Source of the DNA: Bombyx mori
Taxonomy: Eukaryota > Arthropoda > Insecta > Lepidoptera > Bombycidae
Length of the DNA: 64,000 nucleotides
Assembly: GCF_030269925.1 (NCBI RefSeq)
Contig: NC_085112.1
Span: 9,487,501 to 9,551,500, forward strand
Direction of reading: 5' to 3'
The notes below the pieces were generated by a model, which searched no databases, was not told the DNA's origin, and saw only the letters and a list, made by a program, of their open reading frames with translations. The translations under genes were made by a program, and so were the position numbers. Shown here piece by piece: positions 24,191 through 37,500 of this stretch; positions within the stretch are counted from its first letter, which is position 1, and each line of letters starts with the position of its first letter.

Positions 24191-25769
24191 AACAAATACA
24201 TTTTTAAATATTTTGTACAAGAAAAACGGTTGATAAGTAAACCAAAAAGTATCTGTAAATGAATTAAAATTAGTTTAAATCTGAAATTCGAATTTCGACC
24301 AGTGGCGTATCACTATAGTGCGCTTGATTCCTGAAAATACTGATATTTTCGTATTATAAGAACTTGACATTTACTATGTATAAAATTCTCGACTACAACT
24401 TCTAAAAGAATTTATGAACAGCAATTTATTACTAACACGACACTAAGTAATTAAATTCGAGATGATTTAAGCGGACGTTAAATGTAAACAAACAATAAAA
24501 ATAGGTCGGACATGGATTGAAGGATACAGAACATTAGCGGAAGCAACCAGTCAATTTTATCTAAGTTTCAACAATCGGTTCCGACTGAGGAAACCCAACC
24601 GGAATTGGCTTTAGATAGTGAGAACTTTCCTAAAGTTTCAATCAACGATAACTTTTAAAATAGTAGGTTGATGCAAATTATTTCTAAACACGTAGGACTT
24701 CAAAGCCATACCTTTTATTTGTAAATGACAAAATCGGCCTGCTACCTATTATGTGGTTATTGGAGCTCATAGATATGAGCACGTTAATAGCCATGACCAT
24801 GTCATGAGCTCACAGACCCATCTAATTTAAAATGTGTCACATTGAGGTCAATTTTTACCCTTGTATCTGAATACTCGAGTGATATTCTAGGCTGCATTTG
24901 AATTCAAAAGCAGACGGGGCATGTACCTCTACTTAAAAAAATTACTCAACTGGAATTAATTTTGTATTCCCAGATAATTTTGGCTTCTGCTCTGGAAAAA
25001 AAACGTCATGATATCAAACATTTCGTCACTATAATGGCTCAAGCCTTCCTTTTGTAAGCCACCCCATCCGACGTGCATTGTGAAAATATGATTAATAGTA
25101 GGGGTGTAATGATATGTGGATTTTTATTACGACGATATTCTGTGACATTCTTTTGACGGAATTAGGTCAAAATGAAAATGTCGAAATGTTTTTTTTAAGT
25201 TGTCCTTGCAAAAGAAGTCAGAGCATCACGAAACACATTATGAGCCTACTTATTTAAAACTCTTACCTTTTACCTGTTATATCACCAAGTGTGATATAAT
25301 ATCTAGGTGCAGTTTAATAATATAACCGCGTCCTAATTTATTTGTCTCGCAGTTTCACAACCGGCCCGCCCATCTAACGTCAACATGAACTACATTGACG
25401 TCAGACGATTCTGCAATGGGTTTAATCTATTCGACTACAATTCCATATAATTTCACCTCATATCTTTAGATGAGCATTCACTTCGTACAATAACCTGCTT
25501 ATCTGATGTAAATAAGTACTTCAGTTAAGTATTAAGAATTCAGAATTACACGAAACTAAAAAAATAAGTGTGACATCTACCCGTTATTTTTATGTACTGA
25601 ATCGCTTTTTTCTAAAGATAACTTCAATGGCTTTCGTGTTGTATTATTGTAGACTACGCCAACAAAAACTATTGTTACATTATCGATAGCAGGCTTTGTA
25701 TTCTTGTATCTTTTTTTTCCATTTTAGAAGGTTACAAAAAGAGAGTACCTACTTATTATATGATTATGA
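24191..25769. other. no recognised feature
   Basis: AT-rich with no repeat shared within the window. Confidence 0.45.
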
Positions 25770-26497
25770 TTAGAATGTTCGTTCGCCGGACTTCCGCCCT
25801 TCACTGGGGAGGGAGGGTGGGGTATGTCAGAGTCGAACCGACTAAAACCTCCTCTCGCTCAACAACCAGCATCCAAACCTCGCATGAGACAGAACTCATG
25901 AAAAGGCAAAGAGGGGAAAGTAAACAAGTGCTTAATGCGGAGCACATCTTTCCCATCACCCTCCCCCTCGAGACGCAGGACTGGCGATCGTCGGCGCCAC
26001 GAATACCAGCCCTCTCGGTCGGCAGGCTATCCGAAGCCTGCCTAGATGGTGCCGGTTTGAATGGTCTATCCTACGGAATATCCCGCTGGGTCAGAACCAG
26101 CGTGGATTGAGGATAGCCGACCTTCCATCGCCCCGATGCTCATGTATAAAAAGCGTGCAGGGCAGCTTGCACGTCGTCTTCTTAGGCCCCCTTCACTGGT
26201 CTCCAGGCTGACATGTGAGGGAGACCCGAAACAATTAGAGGGCCAGGGCTTGGGCGAGATCCGCCTCCCTGGCGCTCGACGGCGGCGGGCCTGTTCGTCT
26301 CTCACGCGCCCCGCTGCCTCTTTCTGCGAGATGGTGCACTCGCAGAAGTCGAGCATCGCCACAACACTCGGCAACAACAAGTCGTTTCCTATTTCTGCGA
26401 CGAGGATACGGCGCCACCCCTCACATGTGGGGCAGGCGACGAGCGTGTGCTCTGCCGTGTCCAAGTCGCAACCACAATGGATGTTCGTTTGGTAAGC
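25770..26497 (-). mobile_element. R1-like LINE, 3' end of the RT ORF
   Basis: GC-rich block unlike its surroundings. On the minus strand 26490-26066 reads a cysteine/histidine motif (HCGCDLDTAEHT, then C) followed by WRRILVAEIGNDLLLPSVV, CISQKEAAGRVRDEQARRRR and APGRR, the typical C-terminal tail of R1-clade ORF2. The rest to 25770 is the 3' UTR. Truncated at its 5' side right at the zinc-knuckle. Confidence 0.75.
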
Positions 26498-27633
26498 AAC
26501 AAACAGTGTAAATGATCGTATCTAATTAGCTACTTTTACTACCTTGTTAAAAAAAAAAAAGAATTCGTGATCCTCATAAAATAAACAAAACAAAGTTGCA
26601 CTTCATAAATTACAACAATAAACACTTTACAGGGACCATTTAAAAACAACATCAACTCAACATAGTTGCAGAAGGCAAAAGTCGCTCTAGACAATTTGAA
26701 CTATCTAAGCAGTAAGGTTAGGAATAAAACAAATTGTATACGCTAAGTATCTCGTTTGCTTTTGTTTAGCTTTTGTTTCGTATTACTTAAATTTACGATT
26801 CTCGATTCAATTTCTGCGTCTCTCTGTCTTTGGGCAGTATGAAGTAAAACCAGAAAGAAATTGGAAATTTACTGGTTCTTGGGTCTATCTATCTTATATC
26901 TTTCAATACATACATAGGCGTCCACTTCTAGACATAGGCCTCCCCAAACCTCGTCACAACTCTTCTCGTTATTGAGGAAAGTGTATTAAAGCAGTGATCA
27001 ATTGTTTTAACTTAACAAACTGATAATTCGTCAAAACGAAGCGATCGAAATAAATCTATGTAAGTAAGCATTCCCTTTGAATTCTAAATTATTTTTCAAA
27101 TATCAAATTTAACGTTACTAAAAGTAATTAAATACTATTTATTATACATATAAATTCTAAACGAGTCAAGTTTTTGAAACGCACACAACAAATTATATAA
27201 AGTTTGCAATTTATGATTATATGAGCTATGAACTTCGATCATACGGAGAAATTAACTGTCGGCGTAATTGTAACGACACAAGAGACAATGCAGCTGACGT
27301 AATATGATATTGTTTACGTACTATCACTCTGTAGCACTGTCATTTTGTTTGTCCACAGATTTCTGCGAACGTTTGCAATAATAATTAATTATGAGTGATG
27401 AATGTCGTGCGCGGGGAGGACTGCACTGTCCACGTCTTTTGTTTTTCATCCGACCTTTGTGTGGAACAATGCGACACGTGCAACTTTTATCTCGCGTCCA
27501 AATAAATGAAACGGCGCGTCCAGTTTTTGTTAGCTCTGTGCCTTATTCCTCGCACAACGAAATTTTATTGCACCGTTCAAAAATGTTGGAAGGCTGCGGA
27601 CGACGAACTCAAAAAAATCGTATCTGACAAATA
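26498..27633. other. mostly unrecognised; LINE scar at 26900-26960
   Basis: gcgtccacttctagacatag plus gcctccccaaacctcgtc is the reverse of a widespread lepidopteran LINE C-terminal coding/3' motif. The remainder, including a GC-richer part at 27390-27600, is unrecognised. Confidence 0.4.
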
Positions 27634-28055
27634 CTAGAGATCTCGCGGTAGTCGAAATTCGACTATAATTAATTGGAATTGTAAGTTTGTGCACTATTAT
27701 GATTGTGTTTTATACTTCTATAATCACAAATTTCGCCAAGACTACATTATAAAAAATATTAACAAAGACAAACAATATTTAATCTATTCTCAATTTGACA
27801 ACAGACGTCAAGAACAAAAGTTTGACATTAAATATAAATAGTGCATGCGTGTGTGCGTCAAATACATGGTATGTAGTGTGTGTAATGTTTTCTTTATTGA
27901 TTTAATGTATCTTTTATGCATTATTTAAAAAAATAATAGTATTGTGCACTTCTTCTCTATATTCTCTATAAGTGTGAAAAATTTCATACTCCACCGTCCG
28001 CGGAATTTTCGTAAAAAGGCATACAAAGTTTTTGCTTCACGTATTAATATATATA
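27634..28055 (+). mobile_element. family-A repeat, intact length
   Basis: ctagagatctcgcggtagtc to ttgcttcacgtattaatata, without the LINE insertion seen in the 13.3 kb copy; gtatcttttatgcattattt shows the unoccupied LINE target. Confidence 0.8.
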
Positions 28056-28657
28056 GATCAACGTAACAAAGTAAACATAGGAATTTTACAGACAGACAAC
28101 TCTAGTCTTGTCTTTATTAAGTACCTTAACACGACTGTCGCCGAATACATTGTTACGAAAATCACTTCGTTCACAAAACGCACCATTGACTCATTACTTT
28201 GTAGTCTTTTTATTAGAACTTTATTTATAGGGATGCTCTAATGGAAAGATCAAACGCACTCGGCAGTTAATTTTAATGTCTCAGTGTAAACGGTAGTGTG
28301 CCCGTTAGATATAATTAGAGGGATCGGTGAAGCCTGGCTTTGCACAGCGCTCGCCGCCAGCGGTATTTTGATCTCGATGACATTTATTATATCACCGACA
28401 TCGGTACCGAGAGCCCTCGACGTGATTATACGAGCACCTATTTCAAATTTTAATTACCTACGTCGTTCGTAAGCTGTGACAGCACGAAATATATACGTTG
28501 TACCTGGTTGTACCATAATTACGACTTATAGAAGTTTTTATGATTTAAGTAGGTAATTTTAGTTTTTTTTTGCACTAATTACATTAACTATCTATAGTGA
28601 AGACGTTAATTTTCAATTCTTTCTTAATATTACCATAAAGTGAACTACACTGAAATC
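28056..28657. other. unrecognised; GC-richer from 28230
   Basis: 28300-28450 is GC-richer than the region (agcgctcgccgccagcggta). No ORF or shared repeat. Confidence 0.4.
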
Positions 28658-29095
28658 GTCGTGGCCTGAAGGATAAGACGTTCGGTGCATTCGTGTTGAA
28701 GCGATGCACCGGAGTTCGAATCCCAGGCGGGTGCCAATTTTTCTAATGAAATACGTAGGTACTCAACAAATGTTCACGATTTACTTCCACGGTGAAGGAA
28801 TAACATCGTGTAATAAAAATCAAACCCGCAAAATTATAATTTGCGTAATTACTGGTGGTAGGACCACTTGTGAGTCCGCGCGGGTAGGTACCACCACCCT
28901 GCCTATTTATGCCGTGAAGCAATAATGCGTTTCGGTTTGAAGGGTGGGGCAGCAGTTGTAACTATACTTGAGACCTTAGAACTTATATCTCAAGGTAGGT
29001 GGCGCATTTACGTTGTACATATCTATGGGCTCCAGTAACCGCTTAACACCAGGTGGACTGTGAGCTCGTCCACACATCTAAGCAATAAAAAAAAA
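28658..29095 (+). mobile_element. Bm1 SINE, full length
   Basis: Complete copy: tRNA-like head from gtggcctgaaggataagac with B-box-like ggagttcgaatccc at 28711-28724, linker aatcaaacccgcaaaatta, body, and 3' end ctaagcaata plus A run. It is the reference for head-less copies in the window. Confidence 0.92.
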
Positions 29096-31516
29096 GTTTT
29101 AGTGGAAGCACGAATCCCGTACTTAAAACTCAATTTTGAAATAATGTCGGAAGGATCCTTCGAATCCGTTTTATGCGCGCGGCGCCTTGTCAGCGCGGTA
29201 AGGCAGCGAGGCGAGGCGTAAGGGCGCGAGCTCTCATCAACTTTAACGAGCCATTACCATCGCTCCGCAGTTACGGGGGGAATTCTAATTTTCGGAACTC
29301 GGATAACGTGTAATTATTTCGGTGGGGGGCGTCAATAACGTTACCGGTACACGATTATTTATGCCCACTATTACCTAGTCATCAAAGTTTGCATAGTAAT
29401 AACGAGGCGAGTTGAATAAATCGGCTACATTTCACGTATGACTAGTAAATATTTAATATAAAATCTTACTTTGTTACAAAAATTAATTACATTGTATGAT
29501 AAAACAAATATATTCGTAATCGAATTTTAAATCCAGCTAGGAATAAGCGATGTGTAATATACAATCACAATTAAGACTAAGTAAATTTCAGAATAAATTA
29601 TATTCACACATGTACTGTACTTATCGTAATTTAAATTTTGCATTTTACATAAACGATATCGCTCTATCGTAAAACAGGCTACTGTTCTTGAAATAATCTC
29701 GCCAACTACAGGTTTATCTCCCGCTGCTTCAATGTTCATAACTTTGGAAAACAAATATGTATATTTTTAGCGGGACACACGAGAATCATCCACGTCACCT
29801 CTGCGAATGCGAATGTGTACTAATGAAGGAATTTATGCTGGCAAGTGCGGGATCGGGCGAATTTATTATCGACACAAAAGCGCGGACAGGGTGAAACGCT
29901 TACTGAAATGAAACGTAGCAAGTCCCTTCTGAAATAATTCACAGTGGATTCGACACGGACATTCTCGGCTGCAGCGCCGTGGGCGAGAACACGGCTGTCT
30001 CCGAGTCCTGTGCCACTACCGCGGTTATTTTGAACGCACGTCACGTCGCGCCCGTCGACCGGATCGCCTCGTCGCTTTGATGTCGAATTCTCTTTTTGCA
30101 AACCGCATTTCAGTCAGAATAGCAGCCGGAATGCTTTCGGGAAAGACGTGGCTAACGACAATTCGCTCCTCGTCAGAACGTTTTCAGTACAGCCAGAACG
30201 ACACTTTTAGACGCAATTATCGGGGTAATTTAGATTTTTAGCTGTCTCTTCTCCTTATCGTTGAAATGAAGAGCTCGTTTCTTGAAGTCGGAGACGTCGA
30301 TAAAACAAGACGAGGGTTGTCGAGAAGCTTTATTTTCAGCGAATCGAATGCGGTAAGAGATAATGGGAACGCAGTAAAGTCGGCCTCGTGTGGGCGTCGC
30401 ATACTAGATAACAGTCACCCGGGACGATATCTCTTAAAGCGGTAATTTGTTAGCGTTCTTACTCCGACTCACTATTGATAAGGGAAATAAAAAGCCCTTG
30501 AGTGCCGTTGTGAAAAGTTCAAGGAGACAATTCTCTTTCACAACGTACTTAATACGATCATTTATATCGTGAATGAGACAACTTACACTCATTTATACAG
30601 TCCGTTACATTTTTGTGAATGTTTATACTACGCCGATAAGTGATGTCGTTTTCTCATTCCAAAATTTTATATATCAAATATTCTTGAGATGTTCGTGAGT
30701 GTAAAACTGTGTTCAACACAAAAGTTTATTTCTCGTAGTTTTATTTTATTGTCGAGAATAGTCACACTAAAAGCACATAACACAACTGATTTGATTGTGA
30801 GCCAGATTAAAAGGAGCAAGTGGGCGATTCTAAAAAGACAACAAGAGCTGAACGAAGTAAGCAAGCTTCCTCTGACAGCTATTTGACCGGCGTCGCTGCC
30901 AATGTTTTATGACGAAGGGCATAAATAGAAATAAAAGGGAAGGAAATTCTGTCACGAAGTTCGAATGTATAGCCGTCAATGTCAAATTAAAAGGTCAATG
31001 ATTTATAACTGCACTCACCGTTTTAATATTGATGCTGCAATAAAACTTGGGTGTATTTCTTACATATTTCTTTCTTCTTAGCACCCAACGCGTGTTTTTA
31101 GTCTAATAGAATCTTATTAGATTTTAGTTAAAATATTCACCAGCGCAGTCTATTCTATGGTTTTTGTTTTTATGCACCAACAGTTACAAATTTTTGACTG
31201 TTATCAAATTAAGTTACATATTGAACTATCGAAGTTAACAACGACTAATTAATAATGCAATATCACTGTAGGATACATTTACGAGTGTATGCTATCGCAC
31301 CGGTAATCTTACATTGTCAACCTCTTTGACTTCATCGTCTTCTTTTTCTTCTTGCCTTTATCACACAGTGTGGGATCTGCGTGGCATATACTCTTAATAC
31401 GCTGCATAGGGATTTGGCATGAGTTTTACAGCCTCTGTACTAACTCTGCACGTTAACCCTTCTTGAATAATATCTCCATACACCAATTGCAACATGCCGT
31501 AGCTAATGGTGACTGG
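29096..31516. other. GC-richer repeat-poor block (to about 30.6 kb), no recognised gene
   Basis: 29150-29290 is locally very GC-rich (gcgcgcggcgccttgtcagc). 29820-30470 is also GC-richer, with an uninformative 93-codon minus frame. No repeat of the window occurs between 29.1 and 31.5 kb. Could be a regulatory island or unrecognised exons. Confidence 0.4.
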
Positions 31517-31682
31517 CAAGGTGGACGGAAGAAGACCATGAGGTAGAGGCCCGATACGTCGGAGTGACCAGATCCGCTTTACCCTCGACACCGCAGTTCA
31601 CGATGCTCTAGACTCGGCGACAGATAGAAGCAAAAGGCGTGGAATGATCCGGAATAAACTCTTGTTGCGAAGAGGTAATCGT
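31517..31682 (+). pseudogene. RTE-like LINE ORF C terminus
   Basis: With one stop codon it reads KVDGRRP, GRGPIRRSDQIRFTLDTAVH, DALDSATDRSKRRGMIRNKL, the usual end of RTE-like reverse-transcriptase ORFs. Immediately followed by a Bm1 copy. Confidence 0.65.
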
Positions 31683-31963
31683 ATAATAAAAATCAAACCC
31701 GCAAAATTATAATTTGCGTAATTACTGGTGGTAGGACCATTTGTGAGTCCGCGTGGGTAGTACCACCCCTCCTATTTCTGCCGTGAAGCAGTAATGCCTT
31801 TCGGTTTGGAGGGTGGGGCAGCCGTTGTAACTATACTTGAGACTTTAGAACTTAGATCTCAAGGTGGGTGGCGCATTTACATTGTAGATGTCTATGGGCT
31901 CCAGTAACCACTTAAGACCAGGTGGGCTGTGAGCTCGTCCACCCATCTAAGTAATAAAAAAAA
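31683..31963 (+). mobile_element. Bm1 SINE without tRNA head
   Basis: Starts in the linker (aaaaatcaaacccgcaaaat) and runs through ctgtgagctcgtccacccat and an A run. Confidence 0.88.
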
Positions 31964-33263
31964 GTTGGTCACGACCCTCAGTATTGCGAAAACCGAAGCG
32001 AGCAGAAAAAGAGCCGTAGGGACAGACTTTTCTGTTTCTACTTTTGGTTTTTCTATTGCTGTTTATGGTTCTCTGATTTGTGTTTTATCAGTATCATCAT
32101 CTGTAACATCTATAACAACTTTTTATGTATATCTATTATTTATTTTATGAACAACAATTTCACTGATTAAGACGATCGTTTTATTACACGATCGACTAAT
32201 AATAGCCTAGTATCAGATATCAGGTTAGTACAAGTTACGAGTATTTGCATTCAGACAATAATGTGTTGATGTGTTTTACAATGTTTGTAAACAGCTTTAT
32301 CGAATGTGAAATAAAATGACAAAAGACTTTCGGTAAAAAAAGAGGGGAGATGCAGATAGCAATGTATCGAGTACACAATGTGTATCTTTTATCAATTTTA
32401 AATAGTTTTTCTAATATTTTTTAAAGAACAATTATATTATGCTCATTTTGTTAATGTGTTAAACAATTATAATGCTAAAATATTTTATTATGTCGACACT
32501 ATTGGATCCCTAGTGCTATTAGAAACACTGAACACGTTTGCCTAAAGTTTCCACATGATTATACTCAACCTTTGTTACCTTAGTGGTTGGTCTCTACGTA
32601 ACAATTTAGTTTAATGATAATGCCGCTATCCAGTTACAGGCAACCCTAGCACGAAAACCGTTACGCACTGTGTAAGAGCGAAAGCGTTTTAGTAATGTCA
32701 TTTTAATTTTCAGTCCAATAAATATATAGGGTATTGAAAAGTCCAAAATACAAGTGATATCTACTTCACTTAGATCTTTTAATCTGCGTAATGAAAGCTC
32801 ATCATCTAAAGCATTAAAACTCGATTTTTTTTTCATTAAGCCCTCTCACCCTCTCATTTAAAGTTCTAAATCGAATTTTTTGAGTGATTGTATTCTATTT
32901 ATTACACAAACCTTCATAGTTATATAAACAAACATACAATACTGTCTTATCCCATCTAAATTTATATGTTGTAAATAAATATAAATCATAATAATAATAA
33001 TATATAAATAAATATAAATATCTTGTCTAAATTTAAATACAAATCGCTTTCTGCTATACAATAAACTCGTAACTTAAATAGAGGAATCCCCTGAAAGACT
33101 AGGGGATGAGAAGCCTGTTACCGTGAATTTTGTAATTAAATGCCTCGTCTAATTGTGACCTTCGACTGGCACTTGGTTCACACTCCGTTACACACAGAGC
33201 CCTTAGAAATAAATGAATAGAAATAACTAGACATTATATAGACAAATAGGCCAGAATTACACT
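31964..33263. other. no recognised feature
   Basis: AT-rich. 32980-33030 is a low-complexity (AATA) stretch. Confidence 0.45.
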
Positions 33264-33517
33264 TTTTTTAATTTTTTTATTGCTTAGTTGCGTGGACGAG
33301 CTTACAGCCCACCTGGTGTTAAGTGGTTACTGGGGTCCATAGACATCTACGACGTAAATGCGTCACCCACCTTGAGATATCAGTTCTAAGGTCTCAGTAT
33401 AGTTACAACAGCTGCCCCGCCCTTCAAACCGAAACGCATTACTGCTTCACGGCAGAAATAGGCAGGGCCGTGGTACCTATCCGCGCGGACTCACAAGAGG
33501 TCCTTACCCACCAGTAA
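33264..33517 (-). mobile_element. Bm1 SINE, head-less
   Basis: T-rich start, tgcttagttgcgtggacgag, body, through caagaggtccttacccaccag. Confidence 0.88.
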
Positions 33518-34498
33518 AAATGTTGATGTTGAAAGACAAATTATACTTACAAAACGATATCAGAAAGTCGTATCTACTGTAGAAACGGTTATGTGTGTTA
33601 TAACAGTGTCTATAGTAGATACGCATTTAGACTTCGGCATTCGGTAATTTATAAGACTTCTGTAAGGCTTTTTTTTTACTTTTATCTATTCGCTGGTAAC
33701 CTAGTTGGCTATTTCAGCTACGCCCAGACAGGTAAGACCAAAGTTAAAAGTCTGAGCGAATGAATGTTTATATATCTAATTTATCTAAATCTATCTATTG
33801 TTATTGCTATTCCAATATTAAAGTAATTTTTAACAGCTCTGTGAATAATAATAATAAAAACATACTAAAGTAAAGGTGCTGCAAATTATGGCATAGAAAA
33901 CGAGGAAACAGCGTGTATGCAAATGAAGAATAGCGTCACTAACATAGTTAACAAGACGACATGAATCACAACAGTTGGCCAGCAATTAAATAGCGGATTA
34001 TTCACAGGAGATTATGCAGAAAGATAAAAACATATAAATAGCCGTAGCTAAAGCATAATATGAAGGCATCTGTAGCCGAGTTTATGTAAATCGCTTCCGC
34101 GAGGATTTCACCGAGATTTATGCCTCGGAGTCAAGAACAATTAAATTTAGTCCACGAAGGCGTTTGTGAATAAATTAAACTTAAAAAGTTCATTCCCTTC
34201 AACGGGCTGGATACAGTTGTCGGAACGTAATTGGAACAACTGTCTTAGAAGTTTTTTCTTGGACAAGTTACCTACGATTTGAGTAAAGCATTAAAACTTT
34301 AGCAGATTACTAATGATTTTATATGGCGTTTAAGCGAAACGAAAAATTTTAATAACAAATAGAGTATTTATTCGAGGAGTTTTTATGCCAACGTTACAAT
34401 AATCATATTAGATACTATCGATTTCTAAAAAAAATTACTTAAAGGTTTTAGTATTTTTTTAGAAAACTAGTAATTTTATTAAGTTTTAAATGCTGATA
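33518..34498. other. unrecognised; short hairpin at 33566-33628
   Basis: agtcgtatctactgtag and ctatagtagatacg face each other across about 35 bases. Nothing else. Confidence 0.4.
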
Positions 34499-34785
34499 TG
34501 ATAGCCTTGAGAGGCTATTTCAGCTTCGCCCTAACATGTAGATGAGCTCACGTGGCTCAAACTGGAGTGTTGATAGCACTGGCCCTAGCAAGAGCAGTGC
34601 TTCGCAGAATCTACCACCGGATCGAAAACGCGACCCACTGAGAAGATCCGGCGAGAAACTGAGTGGGCTGTGTCTATGGTTTAATTCGCTCGTCGAGCCC
34701 CTCGTCGCAAGCGACGGGTTCGATGAGGACGGTGACCGGTGCTTGTGGTACCTAAAAGCACCGGTAATGGATCAGGAATTTACCT
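34499..34785 (+). repeat. family-B repeat
   Basis: About 285 bp: agccttgagaggctatttca, gtgagctcacggggctcaa type block, cagtgcttcgcagaatctac, cgacccactgagaagatccg, aagcgacgggttcgatgagg, ending cctaaaagcacc. Recurs at 50472-51068 (split), 58486-58765 and, diverged and reversed, 48100-48385. Likely part of a larger element; class unknown. Confidence 0.65.
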
Positions 34786-35857
34786 AATACAGCCGTGAAC
34801 GAAACATCCCAATTGTATTGACAACAACAGTAAAGTTCAAGACAAAAAAGAGACAAAAAAGCAACTAACATTCAAAGACTATTGAAATTATTTAATATCT
34901 TTAAAGGAAGATTGTATATTTTTAAAAATTCTATTTGGAGTTGAAACCAATTTCACTAGAAAAAACTAATTGATTACATTACATTTTCAACACGATTCGA
35001 TAATATGTAATAAATTCTCAAAGGGTATCCAGAACTTTAGACCTACACCCTAGGGCGAGGGAGCGTAGACCAGCCGGACTGCTTTATTGTACTTTATATA
35101 TTAACTTTTCATGTCAGGCTAATGGATTAGCGCAGTCAGCAGGGGAACCTATATTAATACTCTATTATTTTTAAACTAGGTCTTATGAAGCTAATTCAAT
35201 GTTCGAGTATCATGTTTCAGTTACCATATGCTGTTTCATATCAGAGACAACATTTTAAGATGCATTCTGAAAATAAACACAGCATAAACAATTTAATTTT
35301 TAAAGACTCAAACCTAAAAAAAGAACTGCTTATCTAAATTATACTAGTAGTCAGCAATATAATTACTGACATTAATTCAAATCAGATAGTAAATTACATT
35401 GTGGAATTTGCAAATTCTGCCCATTCTCGATCACCACCTTATGATAAACGTGTAGGTACACCATGGAAATGAATCAGAAGCAAATAATTAACATAAATTT
35501 TACTCGCAGATTAATTTCAGGCCGGAACATTTGCATTCGTTACGTATTTCCGTGAGAGTAATTTGTAGAACCATTTCACAATAAAATTTAATTGTGAAAT
35601 TTATAATTTGGCTCCGAATTGGACGCAGGAAAATAATATGTTGTATAAAATTTCGCATCACAAAAACGCAAGATGAATTCAGTTCCATCCACATTACTTT
35701 CCTTGGTACATTTTTATCAATTTTAAATTTTGGAGACTTCAAACTCAATTCGAGACAAAAATCAAAACTCAGAATATCCTATTGTAATTATCAGATTGTG
35801 AAAACTTTTGTGTTAAAATTCAATAAAGACAATAAATACATAGATCACTAATTTTAT
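34786..35857. other. unrecognised; inverted repeat at 35574-35601
   Basis: atttcacaataaaatt faces aattgtgaaat, a tight hairpin. Overlapping open frames of about 80 codons on both strands lack any domain. Confidence 0.4.
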
Positions 35858-36085
35858 TAAAAAAATTTTTATTGATTAGATAGGTGGACGAGCTCGCAGC
35901 CCACCTAGTGTTAAGTGGTTACTGGAGCCCATAGACATCTACGACGTAAATGCGCCACCTACCTTGAGATATCAGTTCTAAGGTCTCAGTATAGTTACAA
36001 CGGCTGCCCCATCCTTCAAACCGAAACGCAATAGTGCTTCACGGCAGAAATAGGCAGGGTGGTGGTACCTACCAGTGCGGACTCG
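35858..36085 (-). mobile_element. Bm1 SINE, truncated at gtgcggactc
   Basis: Reverse copy ending within the 5' body; the ccaccagt terminus is missing. Confidence 0.88.
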
Positions 36086-36283
36086 GTTGCCACGAAGTTA
36101 CAACCTTTCCGGTTAAAGTTAGAAACGTTCTTAGTTTAAAAGGTTTGAATTGAGAGATCCAGCTTTTGTATTTCGATTCAGCTCGTGCATATTGGTAACG
36201 TCCTATCTATAAAAGTCCTAGCCTGAATGTGGAACATTCTTCGAGATTTCACCTGCCAAGTATAATTTTAAATTAAGATCTTT

Positions 36284-36376
36284 TTTTATTGGCCTTGTAG
36301 GCACCTGATGGTGAGTGGTTACCGTCGCCCATGGACTTCAGCAATGCCAGGGGCAGAGCCAAGCCGCTGCCTACCA
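36284..36376 (-). mobile_element. LINE 3' end (family L), internally deleted
   Basis: ttattggccttgtaggcacc then tgatggtgagtggttaccgt through agccaagccgctgcctacc. The cagacgagcatacggcc block is missing. Confidence 0.7.
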
Positions 36377-36421
36377 AATATATCGAATATCTGAAATAAC
36401 ATTTAAACAGAATTACAATAA

Positions 36422-36832
36422 CTAGTGGTCTCGCAGAAGTCGAAATTCGACTATAATTAATTGAAATTATAAGTTTCAGCATTATTATGGTTTTATTGTT
36501 ACAGATTTCGCTAAGACTACACTATAGACAAATACTCGTAATATTAAAGATAAACAATATTAACCTATTCTCAATTTGACTACAGACTTTAAGCAATAAC
36601 AAAAGTTTGACAATAAACAAAGAGTATATGTGTGTGTCAAATACATGGTAGTGTGTGTAATGTTTTCTTTATTGATTTAATGTATTTTTAATCCATAATT
36701 TTAAAAAAATATTAGTGTTCTGCACTTCTTGTCTATATTCTCTATAAGTGTGCAAAATTTCATACGCCTCCGTCCGCGCAATTTTTGTAAAAAGGGGTAC
36801 AAAGTTTTTGCTTAACGTATTATTATATAGAT
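36422..36832 (+). mobile_element. family-A repeat
   Basis: ctagtggtctcgcagaagtc to gtacaaagtttttgcttaac and a TATTATATAG end. Confidence 0.78.
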
Positions 36833-37299
36833 ATTATACGATTCTTTTTAACAGAGAGACCACGGAAGAACCGCATACATACATACATTTATATCAGTCG
36901 TGTCTGATTTTCGTCTGCACACATTTCAATGAAACATAAAAATTACGACCGCTTTATTGTGTTCGAACGGACGTAAAGTAATAAAACAACACTGAAAACG
37001 TGTCACTCTCGTAAACATGTATGTATTCGATGCTTATCTGAATACGAGTAGATTTACTGCAATATCATGCGGCAGATTCAAAGAACTCTTTACGAAGCTA
37101 GCCATTCGAAATTTATATTCGTTTTTTTATTTAGTTTTTACTCTACGAGTCTAACAACACCTTTAAGTTTTATGTGCTGTACAAAAAACTAATGTCCGTA
37201 ATATTAATTGGAATCGATTCGGTGATACAGCTCTGTGGCTAATCGGAATTCGTGAATTTCATGAGACTAGTAGCTTTTTAAACTCTTATTAGATTTCTA
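36833..37299. other. no recognised feature
   Basis: AT-rich, nothing recognisable. Confidence 0.45.
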
Positions 37300-37500
37300 T
37301 TGACTCGGCAGTGTAGTGGTTAGCACTCTTGACTTTGTGCTGAAAATCGTAGGTTCGATTCTCATATCAGGTAAATATTCGTGTAAGGAATAGTTTGTTT
37401 TCTCTTCGTCTGGATGATTATTATCTATTTATATCTATCTTTATTTATTATATCTATATTTATTATATCTATCTATTTATGTATCTATAAACTAATATTT
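37300..37500 (+). mobile_element. tRNA-headed SINE
   Basis: gcagtgtagtggttagcac (A box region) and gtaggttcgattctcatat (B box region) 35 bases apart, followed by a body and (TATC)n-type AT-rich repeats. Same class of head as 6517-6787, in better condition. Confidence 0.6.

Noticed and set aside
25760..26495. Plus-strand open frames of 116 and 144 codons
   Set aside because: Shadow frames of the minus-strand R1-like LINE ORF; no family resemblance in the plus orientation.
29820..30101. 93-codon minus-strand frame in the GC-richer block
   Set aside because: No domain, no splice support, low-complexity composition typical of GC-rich chance frames.
37305..37372. tRNA gene on the plus strand
   Set aside because: Good A/B boxes but no closing acceptor stem and no terminator; followed by repeat sequence. 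Treated as a SINE head.
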